Of a stretch of DNA of 64,000 nt, positions 1 to 13,149 are shown in pieces. This stretch comes from Leptolyngbya sp. SIO1E4 (GTDB taxonomy: Bacteria > Cyanobacteriota > Cyanobacteriia > Phormidesmidales > Phormidesmidaceae), in the NCBI GenBank assembly GCA_010672825.2, contig JAAHFU020000003.1:1022704-1086703 (forward strand). Reading direction: 5' to 3'. The notes under the pieces were generated by a model. It saw only the letters and a list, made by a program, of their open reading frames with translations, made no database searches and was not told the origin of the DNA. Every line of letters starts with the position of its first letter. Position 1 is the first letter of the stretch. A program made the position numbers and the translations under genes.

Positions 1-66
1 GCCGGTTAGGACAGTCAGATTTTCTGGAATCCTTATACAGAAAGGTTTTGGTTTCTGCCTTCTCCT

Positions 67-134
67 AAGAAACACAATCTAATCGATGCTCAAAACCTGA
101 GATTGTCGCCAGATAGACGACAATTGTGTTTCTT
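67..134. repeat. Nested inverted repeat
   Basis: AAGAAACACAAT at 67-78 is matched by its perfect reverse complement at 123-134. Inside it, ATTGTCG (102-108) pairs with CGACAAT (118-124) across a 9-nt loop. The inner arm overlaps the outer right arm by two bases, so the two foldings compete. It could be the remnant of a small mobile element or a transcript-end structure. There is no T-tract to call it a terminator. Confidence 0.5.
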
Positions 135-171
135 CCATCTCTAACGGGCAGCGTCAGCGCTCGTTAATAGC

Positions 172-202
172 TGCCTTCTGCCTTCTGATTTCTGCCTTTT
201 GC
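172..202. repeat. STRR-like tandem heptamers
   Basis: Four imperfect heptamers follow each other: tgccttc, tgccttc, tgatttc, tgccttt. Short tandemly repeated heptanucleotides of this composition are typical of filamentous cyanobacterial intergenic DNA. The same motif in opposite orientation occurs at 45824-45844. Confidence 0.6.
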
Positions 203-350
203 TATCGGTGACTGCTGAGAAAGAACATCCTCTACTCGCTGGGGCAGTTCAGCCAGACTCCAAGACTCACAACCGATGAATAACAGCAAAACCTGCCTGT
301 ACCGGCATTTTGCCCGCGAGCAATCCCCTTAAGCCCTAATGGACGAGGGT

Positions 351-1373
351 TTACTTAGTTCTCAGCGGTATTTTTAGCTGGTAAGCGCCGCTCCGGCTCC
401 CAAACAGGTGCGCATAGACATAGGTCATTTCGCAGCCTAAAAAGAATACCTGGCAACTCAAAAAGATCCATAGCATCAAAATCATGACGCTACCCACAAC
501 ACCGTAAGATAAGAACTGTTCTCCAACCCGAATAATACTGTTACTGGCTAAATGTTGAAGTAGCATAAAGAGCGCTGTAGTTGCCAGCCCTCCCAGCCAA
601 ACATCTTTCCAAAAAATGCGCGTAGAAGGCAACACCTTAAAAAGCAGCATAATAACGCAAAAAATCAACAGATATGAAGTGCTGACCTGTAAGGTTCTTA
701 ACACTAAGGAATCGTCAATTTCAACAAACCAAAAAACACTTTCCAAGTTGCCGACAGCATCAATAATGATCTTGATTACGATATTAGAAATTAAGGAAAT
801 ATAAATCAAAGCAGAGGTGCTAAAGACCAAAACAAAGGCTAGAAATCGGTTTCTCATAAAGGTTTTTGCCGCAGACCTGACGCCTTTTTGGTTTTGCCTA
901 CCCTGATCGACTTGCCAAATTTTGTTCATCGAGCGTGTCAGCGCACCAAATACGCCACTGGCGGTAAAGCATAGCAGCAGGAAACTAATAATCCCGGCCT
1001 CTAAGCTATTACGATTTAGGTTTGAAACCGTGTTCTCAACTAAATTAAACGCCTCAGGTGGCAGGCTGCTGTGGGCAAAAGACAAGATCTGATCAGAGGC
1101 AGACAAGATTTGATCAGAGTCTTGACTAGCTGGTCCAATCAACGCACCAAAGACACTCAGCCCAACCAAAACAATCGGAAACAGTGAAAACAGCGCATAG
1201 TACGATAGGGCTGCCCCCATCTCGAGGCAGTCGTCACGCTGCCACTTCATGACCGTCTGAATGATCAGCACCGCAGGCCTAGACCTAAATAGCTTGATCG
1301 CAGGTGCTTTTTTCAGATCTTTAAACACAGGCTCAAACCGCCTTAGTGGTCGATTGGTTCTGATCGTACCCAT
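351..1373 (-). CDS. YihY/BrkB family inner-membrane protein
   Basis: 340 aa integral membrane protein of the YihY/virulence-factor-BrkB family. Family signatures are the early segment with AALSYYALFSLFPI (about residues 53-66) followed by a Gly-rich helix, then several further hydrophobic helices (about 125-150, 180-205, 230-250, 260-280, 290-320). The segment GGLATTALFMLLQHLAS and the end region with VGSVMILMLWIFLSCQVF are also typical. Members are sometimes misannotated as ribonuclease BN; the transport or envelope role is not settled. The start is an ATG at 1373. The gene stands alone, divergent from the kinase cluster across about 600 nt. The family call is firm; a precise function cannot be given. 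Confidence 0.88.
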   Translation of the reverse strand: MGTIRTNRPLRRFEPVFKDLKKAPAIKLFRSRPAVLIIQTVMKWQRDDCLEMGAALSYYALFSLFPIVLVGLSVFGALIGPASQDSDQILSASDQILSFAHSSLPPEAFNLVENTVSNLNRNSLEAGIISFLLLCFTASGVFGALTRSMNKIWQVDQGRQNQKGVRSAAKTFMRNRFLAFVLVFSTSALIYISLISNIVIKIIIDAVGNLESVFWFVEIDDSLVLRTLQVSTSYLLIFCVIMLLFKVLPSTRIFWKDVWLGGLATTALFMLLQHLASNSIIRVGEQFLSYGVVGSVMILMLWIFLSCQVFFLGCEMTYVYAHLFGSRSGAYQLKIPLRTK

Positions 1374-1991
1374 ATTTTCCTATGCTTTCCAAAAGCTGAC
1401 TCCCTTTGAGAGCGTAGAGAATTGTAGACAGTTATGGAGTCAGGTTCAACCGCAATGCGCGTAGCAGTGACCGTCACACCCGTATATCAAGTTCAGGATA
1501 TCGCCTGGAGACCGTAACTTGGACGCGCCTAAAGGCACGATTCTGGACACTGGGGATCGTAGGCGTGCAGGATTCAGGAACTCGGGTAGAATGCCATTTT
1601 AGCTCTGCCGATGAGGGCTGGTAGACCCGCTCGGTCAAAACCCTTCAGATCAGCAGATTCCAGGATTTTCATCCGGGCAGCCTTGGTGCGCCCATTAAGG
1701 CCACTCGCAGCTCTGATAAGCTACTCTGCAGTTGATAGTTTCCCTGATAGAAGAAGCGCGTAAGATAGACTCTGATTAACCTAATGCTTTTTATAGAGAT
1801 ACAAAATTTTATGCCCCTATGGGTATTTTAAGGCGTAGCAAAATGAATTTGAAAAGTCATTTCCCTATTCAGGGTTCCTATGATGTTAATAGTTCATGAT
1901 GTCGACAGGGTTCTCTTGCATTTCTCCTCAGACTTGTTTATCACGAAAGAAATTAAAGAAAGAATCGATACAGTAGACCCCTGATGAATTT
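1374..1991. other. Intergenic region, divergent promoters
   Basis: 618 nt between the divergent YihY-type gene and the first kinase. I find no supported gene, RNA or repeat. It must hold both promoters. The segment before the kinase start is AT-rich (about 1760-1990), but I cannot single out -10/-35 boxes with confidence. Confidence 0.5.
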
Positions 1992-4900
1992 ATGGCCTCT
2001 TCTGCTGCGGCTCTCTCCTCGCTAGACATTAAGCCTGCCATTGTTCGGGAGCCTCTGATTGTTTCACCCGATACAAGGGTAATAGATGCGATCGCCCAAA
2101 TGAGCGATGAGGGTCGCCAGACGGTTTATCTAGACGTATCTGCTTGCCCTCCTTCTGACGGCAACGCTGCAGCTAACCCGCTCTTAGAAGCCCGATCAAG
2201 CTGCGTGGTCGTGGTGGAAAATGAACGGGTGGTCGGCCTTCTAACTGAGCGAGACGTGGTGCGCCTGAGCGCCCAGGGACAGGCCCTGACGGGGTTAATC
2301 ATGCGGCAGGTGATGGCACACCCAGTGGTGACCCTACAGGAATCGGCCTGCACCGATTTATCATCTGTTATTGACCTGCTTCAGCAGCAGCACATTCGCC
2401 ATTTACCCGTGGTAGATGAGCAAGACCGTCTGGTGGGGGTGGTCACCCTTGAAAGTCTGCTGGCAACCGCTAGGCAACAGGCCACGACTTATACACAGTT
2501 GCAGACAGAACTCAGGGAATGCAGGCAAGCGGAAGCCCTGCTGCGAGAGAGCGAACAGCGCTACGTCACGCTAGTGGAAGCAGCCCCGGTGGGGATTTTT
2601 CGCACGGATGCCGCGGGGCATTGTATCTATGTCAGTGATCACTGGTGTCAGCTGGCTGGCCTGTCCTCAGAAGCCGCCCTCGGAGAAGGATGGCAACAGG
2701 GGCTGCACCCGGATGATCGCGCCCGCGTTATGGCTGCCTGGTCTCACGCAATCCAGGCAGGTTACCCTTTTCAACTCGAATATCGCTTCCAACGCCCTGA
2801 TGGAGGGGTGACGTGGGTGCGGGGGCAATCCGTGACAGCTGAACAGGATATCAGCGGGCAAGTCGTGGGATATGTGGGCACCATTACCGACATTACTGAT
2901 CTCAAACAGATAGAGCTCGCTTTACAGCAAAGTGGCGCTCAAAGCCGAGCCATCTTAGCGGCCATTCCAGACTTCATGTTTCGCGTGGGGGCAAATGGCG
3001 TCTTTCGTGAGTTCATTACCCCACGTCCAGAATTTGATGCAGTCTCCCCTGAGATTGATCCGACTGGGCAATCCTTGACAGATGTCTTGCCTGCAGAGAT
3101 TGCCGAGCAACATTTCTACTACTTGCAAAAAGCCTTACAGACAGGGGAATTGCAGGTTTATGAGCACAAAATTTCGGTGGGCGATCGCCGACAGGATGAG
3201 GAAGTTCGGATTATCAAAAGCGGCCCGGATGAAGTCTTGTTCATGATTCGCGATATCAGCGATCGCAAGCGGACTGAGCTGGCCCTGCAAGAACTCAACC
3301 AGTCCTTGGAACTCAAGGTAGAAGAACGCACGGCTGAACTTCGGACAAAAGAAGTTCAGATCCGAACCATGGTCGAGGCTGTTCCAGATTTGCTCTTGCG
3401 GGTGACGCAAGCGGGGCTCTGCTTGGACTACATTCAATCTCGGAATCGTCATCAGCCCGGGGAGTTTCTCCCCATCCAGAATCACCTTTCAGAAGTCCTG
3501 CCCTCGGCCTTATTACAACAGCAGCTTGACCGCATCCAAACGGCGATCGCCACCGGTACCCTGCAAGTCTATGAGCACACCTTCGAGAAACAGGGGCGCC
3601 AGATCTATGAAGAAGTTCGCATTGGCGCCATTAGCTCAGCCGAAGCTCTCATCATTGTGCGGGATATTACAGAGCGTAAGGAAGCCGAGATTGCCTTACA
3701 GACCAAAACCGAAGAGTTAGATCGGTTCTTCTCATTAGCTTTAGATTTACTCTGCATTGCCACCACTGATGGCTATTTCCTCCGCCTTAATAGCCAGTGG
3801 GAAACCACCCTGGGCTATCCGCTCTCCACATTAGTTGGCAGCCGCTTTATCGATTATGTGCATCCCGATGATACCGAGAGCACTCTAGCGGAGATAGCCC
3901 GACTGCAAGCAGGTAAAGAGATACTGAATTTCGTCAACCGCTACCGCTGCCGTGATGGCTCGTATCGGTGGATTGAATGGCGCGCGGCTCCAAGTGGCAA
4001 CCTTATCTATGCTGCTGCCAGAGATATCACCGATCGTAAGCAGGTAGAAGAAGATCTCCACGAGATGTCTAATCGGCTAAACCTGGCAGTCGAGGCAGCG
4101 GGCATCGGCATTTGGGATTGGGATATTACCCGCAACATCGTGACCTGGGATGACCGCATGTATGAGCTCTATGGCATACAGCCAGACCAATTTACCCATG
4201 CTTATGATGGCTGGCTGTATAGCGTTCATCCGGACGATCGGGCGACGGCAGCAAACGCGATTCAGCAGGCCTTAAGCGGTGAAGAAAATTACGATATCAC
4301 GTTTCAAGTGATTCATCCGGACGGCTCAGTTCGCTTTATTAAAGCCAATGCCCTAGTGCAGCGCAATGATCAAGGCGAGCCACAGCGGATGATTGGCTCT
4401 AATTATGACGTCACAGCTTCCAAACAGGCTGAAGCCGCCATGAAGCGGCAACTGATGACGATTGAGGCCGCCATTGATGGCATTGCCATCTTGCAAGGAG
4501 AGACATACCTCTATGCCAACCAGGCCCATCTCAGGTTATTTGGCTACGAACATCCTGAAGACCTCATCGGTAATTCCTGGAAATCCCTGTATCCCATTGA
4601 GGAGATGGATCGCATTGAGCGTCAAATCTTGCCCCTGCTGGAGCGCGATCGCGCCTGGCAAGGGGAGGCGATCGCCAAGCGCCAAGATGGCTCCATCTTC
4701 GCTGAAGAACTCTCGCTAACGCTGTCAGAGGATGGGCTATTGATTAGTGTCTGTCGTGATATTAGCGATCGCAAACGAGCTGAAGCAGCCCTGCAGGCAA
4801 GTGAAAACCGGTATCGGGCAATTTTTAATCAGGTTGCAGTGGGCATTAACCAGATTGATGTCTCTGGGCAGTTTATTAGCACTAACCCAGCCTTTTGCGA

Positions 4901-7589
4901 CATGCTGGGCTACACCCAAGCAGAACTCCTGCAAATGAACTATCGGGATGTCACGCATCCTGAAGACATCGCCAGACATCGCACCCAATACAATCAACTC
5001 GTTGAGGGCCAAACGTCCTTTTCTCTGTATGAAAAGCGCTATCGCCACAAAGACGGACACTATCTTTGGACCCAAGCAGCCATTTCTATCCTGTGCGATC
5101 ACGAAGGCACGCCCCTTTCAGATGTGGCGGTTGTCGTCAATATTGACGCGCGCAAAAAAGCCGAGCAAGAACTCACCAAACTCTCGCGGATTGCCAGTCA
5201 AACCAGTGAGGGCGTCATTATTACCAATGCAGCCGGTCGGACAGAGTGGGTGAATGCGGGCTTTACCCGGCTCACCGGCTACACCTTGTCAGATTTGCGC
5301 GGTCGCAAGCCCGGCAGAGCCTTACAAGGCCCCGAAACAGATCCTGTCGTCGTGGCACAGATGCAAACTGCCCTCAAACAGCGGCAAGGCTTTCATGTAG
5401 AAATCCTCAATTATCACAAAGACGGACACCCCTATTGGATTGATATTCGCTGCAACCCTCTGTTCAATGAGGCAGGCGTCTTGCAAGGGTATATGGCCAT
5501 TGAAAGCGATATTACAGAAAAGAAACACGCGGCCACCCAACTCGGTCGCCAGCAGGCGATGTTAGAAGCCATGAGCCATCTAGGTCGCATTGGTGCCTGG
5601 GAAGTCGATCAGGTGAACCAGAGAATCTACTGGTCTTCCATGACGCGAGCCATTCATGAGGTGCCGCCCGATTTTGAACCGGATATGGAAGCCTCGATTA
5701 ATTTTTATAAAGAGGGCGAGAGCCGTACCAAGATTACTCAAGCGGTTCAGGCAGGTATTACCCAAGGCACCCCCTGGCACTTGGAAGTTCAGATGGTGAC
5801 CGCTAAAGGTAACGAAATTTGGGTGGCCGCCAGTGGACAGGCTGAATTTAAAGAGGGGGTTTGCGTCCGGCTGTTTGGTTCGTTTCAGGATATCTCCGAT
5901 CGCAAACGAACCGAGCAAGAACTAATTCAAGCCAAAGAAGTTGCCGAAGCCGCCGCCCGTGCTAAAAGCAATTTTCTCGCCACCATGAGCCATGAAATTC
6001 GCACCCCCATGAATGGCGTGATCGGCATGCTGAACCTATTGCAAGACACTGAATTAAACTCCGAGCAATGGTCGCAAACGAATATTGCCAAATCCAGTGC
6101 GGAATCTCTACTCACCCTGCTGAACGACATTCTGGACTTCTCCAAAGTGGATGCAGGCAAACTGGAACTTGAAATTTTAGAATTTGATTTACACCAACAC
6201 CTGGCGGACTTTACCAAGACCCTGGCCTTTAAAGCGCAACAAAAAGACCTGGAGCTGGTGCTAGATCTACGCGGTCTAGATCGCTCTAGGGTCAAGGGCG
6301 ATCCGGGGCGGCTGCAGCAGATTTTCACCAACCTGGTGAGCAACGCCATCAAGTTTACCGAGCACGGGGAAGTGGTCATTCGCTGTACATTGCAGGCAGC
6401 GGGCGATCGCCTGTTGCTGCAGGGCTCCGTCAGCGACACGGGTATTGGTATTTCCCCCGAAAAACTCGAAAGTTTGTTTGATCCCTTTACCCAAGGAGAT
6501 GTCAGCACGACTCGCAAATACGGGGGCACGGGGTTAGGGCTGGCCATTACCTATAATCTCTGCCAGTTAATGGGGGGCAGCATTCGCGTACGCAGCGAGG
6601 TGGGCCAAGGCAGTCACTTTGAATTCACCGTGATGCTGCAGCCCAGCGAACTGGCCCCAGCAGATTTCCCCCAGGAAGATCTGCAAGGCTGCAGATTCCT
6701 GGTCGTTGACGATAATGCTACGAATCGCGCGGTCTTGCGCAGCCAGCTAGAAGGGTGGGGGGCACAAGTGATAGAAGCCGCCGATGGCCCCAAGGCATGG
6801 GCACTGTGTGAAGCACAGATCTCCCCCGGCAATCCCTCCAGTCAACCGCCCTTTGATGGAGCCCTGTTAGATCTGCAGATGCCGGGTATGGATGGGGCAG
6901 AACTCGCCCAACGACTCAAAGCGGATGGGCGCTTTCAGACCATGCCCTTGATAATGATGACCTCCATCGGCAGCCCCGCAAACGCGGATCGGTTAAGAAA
7001 TTTACACTGTGAAGCTTCATGTACCAAACCCATCATTCCCTTAGAACTGCTGCATGCTCTCGCGATCGTACGAGGTAGCCCTTCCCCCTTATCCTCCCCC
7101 TTATCCTCCCCCTTATCGGTGAGATCGCAGGCAGTCTCTGTTCCGAATCAGAGAGATGGCCAGGCTGCCTCAGCGATGCCTCGCTGGCCAAAACACACCC
7201 GCTTGCTGCTGGTGGAAGATCATAAAGTCAATCAGATGGTCATCAAGGGCTTGCTCAAAAAATTGGGGCTGCAGGTCACAATTGCAGTCAACGGCAGGGA
7301 AGCCCTGCGGGTTCTCGATCAAGCCCCACACAATCACCCCTATACCCTGATCTTCATGGACTGCTTGATGCCAGAAATGGATGGGTATGAAGCGAGCCGT
7401 CAGATTCGCCAGGGGGAAGCGGGTGAACACCACCGACACATCACCATCATTGCGATGACGGCCAACGCTTTGAAAGGCGACAAAGCCCAATGCTTAGCCG
7501 CGGGTATGAATGATTACTTAACAAAACCCATTAACCCAACCCTTCTGACTGAGATGCTGGAGAGATGGCTGTCTCGATCAGCCCCATGA
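1992..7589 (+). CDS. Giant hybrid histidine kinase: CBS pair, nine PAS, HisKA-HATPase, two receivers
   Basis: 1865 aa sensor kinase with no obvious membrane segment. A CBS pair (about 15-165) is followed by about nine PAS units, each ending in a D-I-(T/S)-x-x-K/R-type PAC motif, at roughly 195, 315, 450, 570, 695, 820, 935, 1062 and 1190. A coiled coil ([12 protein letters not shown]) lies near 430. The kinase core has [11 protein letters not shown] with phospho-His 1334, an N-box (NLVSNAIKF), DTGIGI and GGTGLGLAI. Receiver 1 carries Asp 1627 ([11 protein letters not shown]) and receiver 2 Asp 1790 ([10 protein letters not shown]). A short SPLS tandem repeat (about 7083-7118) forms part of the linker between the receivers. 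The eighth PAS resembles a LOV domain (LQGPETD) but has Gly where the flavin-adduct Cys would be. The output partner is probably the HPt protein at 13150. Its core is a clear paralogue of the next gene. Confidence 0.93.
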   Translation: MASSAAALSSLDIKPAIVREPLIVSPDTRVIDAIAQMSDEGRQTVYLDVSACPPSDGNAAANPLLEARSSCVVVVENERVVGLLTERDVVRLSAQGQALTGLIMRQVMAHPVVTLQESACTDLSSVIDLLQQQHIRHLPVVDEQDRLVGVVTLESLLATARQQATTYTQLQTELRECRQAEALLRESEQRYVTLVEAAPVGIFRTDAAGHCIYVSDHWCQLAGLSSEAALGEGWQQGLHPDDRARVMAAWSHAIQAGYPFQLEYRFQRPDGGVTWVRGQSVTAEQDISGQVVGYVGTITDITDLKQIELALQQSGAQSRAILAAIPDFMFRVGANGVFREFITPRPEFDAVSPEIDPTGQSLTDVLPAEIAEQHFYYLQKALQTGELQVYEHKISVGDRRQDEEVRIIKSGPDEVLFMIRDISDRKRTELALQELNQSLELKVEERTAELRTKEVQIRTMVEAVPDLLLRVTQAGLCLDYIQSRNRHQPGEFLPIQNHLSEVLPSALLQQQLDRIQTAIATGTLQVYEHTFEKQGRQIYEEVRIGAISSAEALIIVRDITERKEAEIALQTKTEELDRFFSLALDLLCIATTDGYFLRLNSQWETTLGYPLSTLVGSRFIDYVHPDDTESTLAEIARLQAGKEILNFVNRYRCRDGSYRWIEWRAAPSGNLIYAAARDITDRKQVEEDLHEMSNRLNLAVEAAGIGIWDWDITRNIVTWDDRMYELYGIQPDQFTHAYDGWLYSVHPDDRATAANAIQQALSGEENYDITFQVIHPDGSVRFIKANALVQRNDQGEPQRMIGSNYDVTASKQAEAAMKRQLMTIEAAIDGIAILQGETYLYANQAHLRLFGYEHPEDLIGNSWKSLYPIEEMDRIERQILPLLERDRAWQGEAIAKRQDGSIFAEELSLTLSEDGLLISVCRDISDRKRAEAALQASENRYRAIFNQVAVGINQIDVSGQFISTNPAFCDMLGYTQAELLQMNYRDVTHPEDIARHRTQYNQLVEGQTSFSLYEKRYRHKDGHYLWTQAAISILCDHEGTPLSDVAVVVNIDARKKAEQELTKLSRIASQTSEGVIITNAAGRTEWVNAGFTRLTGYTLSDLRGRKPGRALQGPETDPVVVAQMQTALKQRQGFHVEILNYHKDGHPYWIDIRCNPLFNEAGVLQGYMAIESDITEKKHAATQLGRQQAMLEAMSHLGRIGAWEVDQVNQRIYWSSMTRAIHEVPPDFEPDMEASINFYKEGESRTKITQAVQAGITQGTPWHLEVQMVTAKGNEIWVAASGQAEFKEGVCVRLFGSFQDISDRKRTEQELIQAKEVAEAAARAKSNFLATMSHEIRTPMNGVIGMLNLLQDTELNSEQWSQTNIAKSSAESLLTLLNDILDFSKVDAGKLELEILEFDLHQHLADFTKTLAFKAQQKDLELVLDLRGLDRSRVKGDPGRLQQIFTNLVSNAIKFTEHGEVVIRCTLQAAGDRLLLQGSVSDTGIGISPEKLESLFDPFTQGDVSTTRKYGGTGLGLAITYNLCQLMGGSIRVRSEVGQGSHFEFTVMLQPSELAPADFPQEDLQGCRFLVVDDNATNRAVLRSQLEGWGAQVIEAADGPKAWALCEAQISPGNPSSQPPFDGALLDLQMPGMDGAELAQRLKADGRFQTMPLIMMTSIGSPANADRLRNLHCEASCTKPIIPLELLHALAIVRGSPSPLSSPLSSPLSVRSQAVSVPNQRDGQAASAMPRWPKHTRLLLVEDHKVNQMVIKGLLKKLGLQVTIAVNGREALRVLDQAPHNHPYTLIFMDCLMPEMDGYEASRQIRQGEAGEHHRHITIIAMTANALKGDKAQCLAAGMNDYLTKPINPTLLTEMLERWLSRSAP

Positions 7590-7801
7590 TCCCCCATTGT
7601 CTAAAAATTCTCTGGCAAGAGACGTGCCCCAGACCAAACCGTTGATAACTCATCAAAAATGTCTGTTTATAGAGAAGAAGCCCCGTAAGATGATGTGTGC
7701 TGGCCTACTATGCAGGGTGCATTTGATCGCTCAACGACGGCAGCTTGTCATGCCAGGATCGCCCAACCCTGTATAAATCAACCCTAGGATGGACAGATGT
7801 C

Positions 7802-10800
7802 ATGCCTCCTAAAATTTCCCTTCGTGTATTACTGGCTGTTCAGTTTGCAGCTCAAGTGGTGGGTATCGTGGGGTTGGTGGGCTATCTGTCCTATCGCAGT
7901 GGTCAGCAGGCGGTGCAAGGCTTGGCAACGCAGCTAACAGACTCTACTGCAAATCGGGTGAACGATCGCCTGGAAGACTTTTTAAGCAATGCTCAAAACA
8001 TCCTAGCGCTGAACCAACAAGCCCTAACCAGCTCACGATTGGATATCCAGAATTTTGACCAGTCAAGGGATTATTTTATTGAAACCTCAAGGTTGTATGA
8101 CGAATTCACGTCGATGGGGTTTAGCAATGACACCGGTGAGGTTATTGCCGCTGGCTGGGATAAACACGGCATCTTCACCTTGGCAGGTTCTCGAGTCTTC
8201 GGGGAAACGATCAAAAGCCGCTCAACAGACCACTACATCTACCGGTTAGATGCGCAAGGGGTTCCTAACGAACTCATCCAGACGATTCCCGACTACGATC
8301 CGCGTCAGATTATTTGGTATCGAACAGCAGTTGCATCGGGAGAGCAAACCTGGAGCCCGATCTTCCCTTTTGCCCTGGCACCCTTTGCCTCCATATTGGC
8401 CGTCTCCCCACACTATGACAGGGGTCAGTTGCAAGGGGTTGCCTTCGTCACGATCTTGCTAGACGATATCAGCCAGTTTCTGAGCACCTTAGATTTTTCA
8501 CCCAACGGGCAGGTCTTTGTTGTGGAGCGATCCGGGGCTTTGGTGGCAACATCCAGCCTGGAGCAGGGGTACGTGTCTGCAGAAATCGACGGTCAGCGTA
8601 CATTAACCCGCGTCAACGCCACCCAAAGTCAGGACGCTCTAACCCAGGCAACGATGAAAGCCCTGGTACAACAGGGGGAGTCCCTGAGCACCCTGGATCA
8701 GCTGTCCTTTCAATTTTCAGACGAGTTGCCCCCGGCCCAGAACATGGCCGATCAAGAGACTGGCTTACAGGGTCGCCAGCACTATTTTGCCAATGTGTCT
8801 TCCTATCAAGATTCCTATGGGCTGGATTGGCTGATTGTGACGGTGGTGCCTGAATCCGACTTTATGGGGGCCATTCATGCCAATGTGCACCGCACCGTTT
8901 GGCTATGCGGATTAGCCCTAATTGGGGCCGTCGGCAGTGGCCTGTGGACCTCTCGGCGGATTACGCGATCGCTGTCTCGGCTCACCCAAGCGACTCAAGC
9001 GTTTGCCCTGGGCAAGGGGATTCAACCGCTAAAAACGACGCGCATTCGAGAAGTTGCCACCCTCTCTGAATCGTTTTGGCAAATGGTGGAATCTCGACGT
9101 CAAGCCGCCCAGCTACGCCAGACCTATGAACAAGATTTAGAGCAGCAGGTCACTGAAAAAACGGCTGCATTGCGTAAAAGCACAGCCCAGCTGCAGGCAG
9201 CCCAGCGTCTTGCCCAGGTCGGAAGCTGGGAGTTACAGGTAGACACCCGGCAAGTGACCTGGTCGAAAGAGCTATTCCGCATTGCTGGACGCACTCCCAA
9301 CCCATCAGCTTTAAATGCCGGGGACATTCGGGAAATTGTGCACCCCGACGATCGAGAAAGGCTGCATCAGGCTGTGGAAGCCGCGATCACCCATGGAACT
9401 CCCTACGAAGTAAACCATCGCATTACCCGCCCCGACGGTGAAATTCGCCATGTGGTGAGTCGAGGAGAAGCTATCTACGATGATCACGGTCAGATCGTCA
9501 AGCTGGCGGGCACAGCGGCAGACATCAGCGATTTGAAGCAAACCGAAGCTCACCTGCGAGAGAGCAAACAGCGCTATGCGTCCCTAGCTGCCGCCGCACC
9601 GGTGGGGATTTTTCGCCACGACGCTGCCGATAACTGCATCTACGTCAACGATCGCTATTGTCAAATCACCGGACTCGCCCCAGAAGCAGCAATGGGCAAG
9701 GAATGGCAACAGGGGCTTTACCCAGATGATCGGGAGCGCGTTGTCACCGAATGGGCGCAATCCATTCAAGAGAATCGTGCCTTCCGGCTTAAATATCGCT
9801 ATCAACGCCCCGATCAGGAAGTGCGGTGGGTCTATACACAATCCATCGTGGAAAAGGACGCTAACGGGCAAGTCATTGGATATGTGGGCACCATTACTGA
9901 CATTACCGAACTGAAACAGGCGGAAGAAGACCTGCGTCTGTACGAACGCATTGTCTCTGCCACCGCCGACGGCATCTCGCTGGTCGATAGCCACTATATT
10001 TATCAGGCTGTCAATCAGACCTATCGGAATAGAACGGGCCAAGCCTACCATGAGCTGGTGGGCCATTCCGTCAGCGCGGTAAATGGAGAAGCGATTTTTC
10101 AAACACAGATTAAACCCAAGCTTGATCAGTGTTTGGCTGGCAAGGTGATTCAGTATGAAGACTGGTTTGAGTATGCCAATGTCGGCAGACGATTCGTCAG
10201 CGTAAACTACACCCCCTATCGCGAAGAGGATGGCACCATTTCGGGGGTTATTGTTAGCACCCGCGACATCACAGAATACAAGCAGCTAGAACTGGCGCTA
10301 CAGGCCTCTAAGCAAAAGCTCAGCGTGATTCTCGACAGTGCGATCGCCTCCATCGTGAGCTGCCGTATGTTTGCCAACAACACCTGGCAATACGACTACT
10401 GGTCAACGGGCTGTGAAGCCGTGTTCGGCTATACAGCAGCCGAATTTATGGCTGACCCTCAGCTGTGGTGGTCACGCATTCCCAGCGAAGATCAGCAGTC
10501 GGTGATTATGCCGTTGTTCGCCAAAGTGTATGCCGAAAAAAAACATAGTCGCGAGTATCGGTTTTATGACAAAACCGGCACCTTGCGATGGATTTCGAGT
10601 AATTTAGTCTCTCGGCGAGACGAAGCTAATGACTGTTGGGCGGTCACCATCGTCGAATTCGACATCACTGATCGCAAACATGTTGAACTAGCCCTCCAGC
10701 AGACAACCCAACAGCTGCAGGCCTTTTTAGATAATGCCCCTGCCTTTATTGTTCTCGTAGATATAGAAGGGCGGTATTTGCAAGTTAACCCTGCCTGTGC

Positions 10801-13099
10801 CGATTTGATAGGGCTTCCTGAAGCTAGCATTGTGGGCAAAACGTTTGCCGATTTTTTTGATGCCTCCACTGTCCAGCGCTTTAGATCATGGATTCAAATC
10901 GTGGTGGATACCCAGCGGCCCCTACAGGTAGAAGATGAAATCACGATTGACGGCGTCACCCGAACATTTCAGTCGATTCTTTTCCCAGTCAGTAATGCTG
11001 AAGAGGAACCGACTACTTTTTGGGCGATCACAACAGATATTACCGATCGCAAACAAGCCGAAGAGGCCCTGCGACAAAGTGAAGAACGCTGGTCTCTAGC
11101 AGTGTCAGGCGCTAATGATGGCATTTGGGACCATAACCTGCTGACGAACGAGCATTTTCTCTCCCTCCGCTGCCTAGAAATCGTAGGCTATACCTATGAG
11201 GAGGTAGACACCTTTGACAAATGGTTTGCCTGTATTCATCCGGACGATCAGCCCATTCTGCAAGCCACAGTTCAAAGCTATCTCAATAAGGAAACCCATA
11301 GCTATGCGTGTGAATATCGCATGCGCTGTCGGGATGGTCACTACAAATGGCTATTCGCCAGAGGCATGGCCGTCTGGGATGACGCTGGAACGCCCATCCG
11401 CATGACCGGCTCCCTCACCGACATCACGCTGCGTAAACAAGCGGAGCTAGAACTGCAGCAGGCAAAAGAAGCGGCTGAAGTTGCAGCCCAAGCCAAAAGC
11501 GATTTTCTAGCTCGCATGAGCCATGAAATCCGCACACCGATGAACGGGGTCATGGGAATGTTAAGCCTCCTGCAGGCATCAGAACTCGACACAGAACAGC
11601 ACTCTCACGTTGACCTAGCCCAATCTAGCGCCGAATCCTTACTCACTCTGCTCGACGACATTCTCGATTTCTCTAAAGTGGATGCGGGCAAGCTAGATCT
11701 GGAAATGATCGAGTTTGACTTGCGCCAACAGCTGGGAGATTTTGCCAAGACCATGGCCTTAAAGGCCCAGGAAAAAGGCCTAGAACTCGTGCTAGATCTG
11801 CGCGGTGTTGAGTCCTCCAGGGTCAAAGGCGATCCGAGACGCCTGCGGCAAATCTTTACTAACCTGGTGGGCAACGCGATCAAATTTACGACGCATGGAG
11901 AAATCGTGATTCAGTGCCGCCTCGAAGCCCAGGCAAATAGGCTGATATTCAGGGGGTCGGTAAGCGATACGGGCATTGGCATTCCACCCAATAAGCTGGC
12001 CGGTTTGTTTGATCCCTTTACCCAAGCCGATGCCAGCACGACCCGCAAGTATGGCGGTACGGGTTTGGGGCTCGCCATCACTAAAACCCTTTGTGAGTTA
12101 ATGGGCGGCCAGATTCAGGTACACAGTGAATTAGACCAAGGCAGTGACTTTAAATTCACCATCAATCTGCACCCTAGCGAGCAGACTCAATCCACAATGC
12201 CCCCCTTAGGGTTGCCCGCCTTAAAACTGCTCGTGGTAGACGATAATGCCACCAACCGAAAAGTGTTGTGCAGTCAATTGCAAAGCTGGGGCATGCAGGT
12301 AATGGAAGCGGTTGATGGCCCCAGCGCCCTGGCGCTATGTGAGGCTCAGTTAACCCAGCACAACGCCTCCAATTCAAATCCCTTTGACATGGTTCTGTTG
12401 GATGTCCAGATGCCCGGAATGGGGGGAGTCGAGTTGGGGCATCGTTTGAAAGCCCATGCCCGCTTTCGTACCATGCCACGGGTCATGATGACCCCCATTA
12501 ACAACCGGGAAGAGGCTCAGCGTTGCACGGAGCTAGGCTTCAGTGCCTGCTGCACCAAGCCGGTAACCCCATCGGATTTGTGGAATGTGCTGTCAGCATT
12601 TAAGCCGCCTGGGGGTGACTGCCTCGCCACGTCTGGGGGCAGTCAGCCAGCTGCGATCGTGCTGAACCAACACACCCATCATCAGGCACCTACAGCGCCT
12701 CAGCGCTGGTCGGCGCAAAGCCGTTTGCTGTTAGTAGAAGACCATAGGGTTAATCAGATAGTGGCCCAAGGCTTACTCAAGAAACTGGGGCTGACAGTGG
12801 AAATCGCCCCCAATGGCCAAGAAGCCCTACAAATGCTCAAGCAAGCCCCGTCCAGTCATCCTTACACTTTGGTATTAATGGACTGCCTGATGCCCGTCAT
12901 AGATGGGTATGAAGCGAGTCGTCAGATTCGAGCGGGGGCAGCAGGGGAGCATCATCGTTATGTCATCATCGTGGCTATGACAGCCAACGCCATGAAAGGA
13001 GACAAAGCCAAATGCCTCGCCGCTGGCATGGATGATTATCTGGCAAAGCCCATTAATCCAGAAGTTTTGACTGAAATGCTGGAAAAATGGCTGATATAA
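7802..13099 (+). CDS. Giant membrane-bound hybrid histidine kinase: Cache, HAMP, six PAS, HisKA-HATPase, two receivers
   Basis: 1765 aa from the ATG at 7802 ([11 protein letters not shown]). An in-frame TTG at 7745 would add 19 residues but is less likely. A transmembrane helix (about 7-28) leads into an extracytoplasmic Cache-type sensor (about 30-355), a second helix (about 360-380, ending TSRRI) and HAMP. About six PAS units follow. The kinase core has [11 protein letters not shown] with phospho-His 1241, [15 protein letters not shown] and GGTGLGLAI. Receiver phospho-acceptors are Asp 1534 and Asp 1694 ([10 protein letters not shown]). The core and both receivers are near-duplicates of those in the preceding gene, while the sensor end is unrelated: same relay, different input. 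It lies about 210 nt after the first kinase and 50 nt before the HPt gene, so all may be co-transcribed. Confidence 0.93.
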   Translation: MPPKISLRVLLAVQFAAQVVGIVGLVGYLSYRSGQQAVQGLATQLTDSTANRVNDRLEDFLSNAQNILALNQQALTSSRLDIQNFDQSRDYFIETSRLYDEFTSMGFSNDTGEVIAAGWDKHGIFTLAGSRVFGETIKSRSTDHYIYRLDAQGVPNELIQTIPDYDPRQIIWYRTAVASGEQTWSPIFPFALAPFASILAVSPHYDRGQLQGVAFVTILLDDISQFLSTLDFSPNGQVFVVERSGALVATSSLEQGYVSAEIDGQRTLTRVNATQSQDALTQATMKALVQQGESLSTLDQLSFQFSDELPPAQNMADQETGLQGRQHYFANVSSYQDSYGLDWLIVTVVPESDFMGAIHANVHRTVWLCGLALIGAVGSGLWTSRRITRSLSRLTQATQAFALGKGIQPLKTTRIREVATLSESFWQMVESRRQAAQLRQTYEQDLEQQVTEKTAALRKSTAQLQAAQRLAQVGSWELQVDTRQVTWSKELFRIAGRTPNPSALNAGDIREIVHPDDRERLHQAVEAAITHGTPYEVNHRITRPDGEIRHVVSRGEAIYDDHGQIVKLAGTAADISDLKQTEAHLRESKQRYASLAAAAPVGIFRHDAADNCIYVNDRYCQITGLAPEAAMGKEWQQGLYPDDRERVVTEWAQSIQENRAFRLKYRYQRPDQEVRWVYTQSIVEKDANGQVIGYVGTITDITELKQAEEDLRLYERIVSATADGISLVDSHYIYQAVNQTYRNRTGQAYHELVGHSVSAVNGEAIFQTQIKPKLDQCLAGKVIQYEDWFEYANVGRRFVSVNYTPYREEDGTISGVIVSTRDITEYKQLELALQASKQKLSVILDSAIASIVSCRMFANNTWQYDYWSTGCEAVFGYTAAEFMADPQLWWSRIPSEDQQSVIMPLFAKVYAEKKHSREYRFYDKTGTLRWISSNLVSRRDEANDCWAVTIVEFDITDRKHVELALQQTTQQLQAFLDNAPAFIVLVDIEGRYLQVNPACADLIGLPEASIVGKTFADFFDASTVQRFRSWIQIVVDTQRPLQVEDEITIDGVTRTFQSILFPVSNAEEEPTTFWAITTDITDRKQAEEALRQSEERWSLAVSGANDGIWDHNLLTNEHFLSLRCLEIVGYTYEEVDTFDKWFACIHPDDQPILQATVQSYLNKETHSYACEYRMRCRDGHYKWLFARGMAVWDDAGTPIRMTGSLTDITLRKQAELELQQAKEAAEVAAQAKSDFLARMSHEIRTPMNGVMGMLSLLQASELDTEQHSHVDLAQSSAESLLTLLDDILDFSKVDAGKLDLEMIEFDLRQQLGDFAKTMALKAQEKGLELVLDLRGVESSRVKGDPRRLRQIFTNLVGNAIKFTTHGEIVIQCRLEAQANRLIFRGSVSDTGIGIPPNKLAGLFDPFTQADASTTRKYGGTGLGLAITKTLCELMGGQIQVHSELDQGSDFKFTINLHPSEQTQSTMPPLGLPALKLLVVDDNATNRKVLCSQLQSWGMQVMEAVDGPSALALCEAQLTQHNASNSNPFDMVLLDVQMPGMGGVELGHRLKAHARFRTMPRVMMTPINNREEAQRCTELGFSACCTKPVTPSDLWNVLSAFKPPGGDCLATSGGSQPAAIVLNQHTHHQAPTAPQRWSAQSRLLLVEDHRVNQIVAQGLLKKLGLTVEIAPNGQEALQMLKQAPSSHPYTLVLMDCLMPVIDGYEASRQIRAGAAGEHHRYVIIVAMTANAMKGDKAKCLAAGMDDYLAKPINPEVLTEMLEKWLI

Positions 13100-13149
13100 C
13101 AGAAAGATGACTCGGAGACATCGTTCGGAGATATAGTCTGGAGGTAGGA

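Larger units (their letters stand above)
1..350. other. Non-coding stretch with short repeats
   Basis: I see no convincing gene here. The stretch lies downstream of the YihY-type gene, which runs leftwards and stops at 351. It contains a nested inverted repeat (67-134) and STRR-like heptamers (172-202), listed separately. A related tract (tctgccttctcc) sits at 54-65. Confidence 0.6.

Noticed and set aside
5200..5500. LOV photoreceptor domain in the first kinase
   Set aside because: The LQGPETD region matches LOV-like PAS domains, but the flavin-adduct Cys is replaced by Gly, so light sensing by the LOV reaction is not supported.
7083..7118. Short tandem repeat as a CRISPR-like or regulatory array
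   Set aside because: It is a 12-nt coding repeat for an SPLS linker between two receiver domains; it has no spacers.
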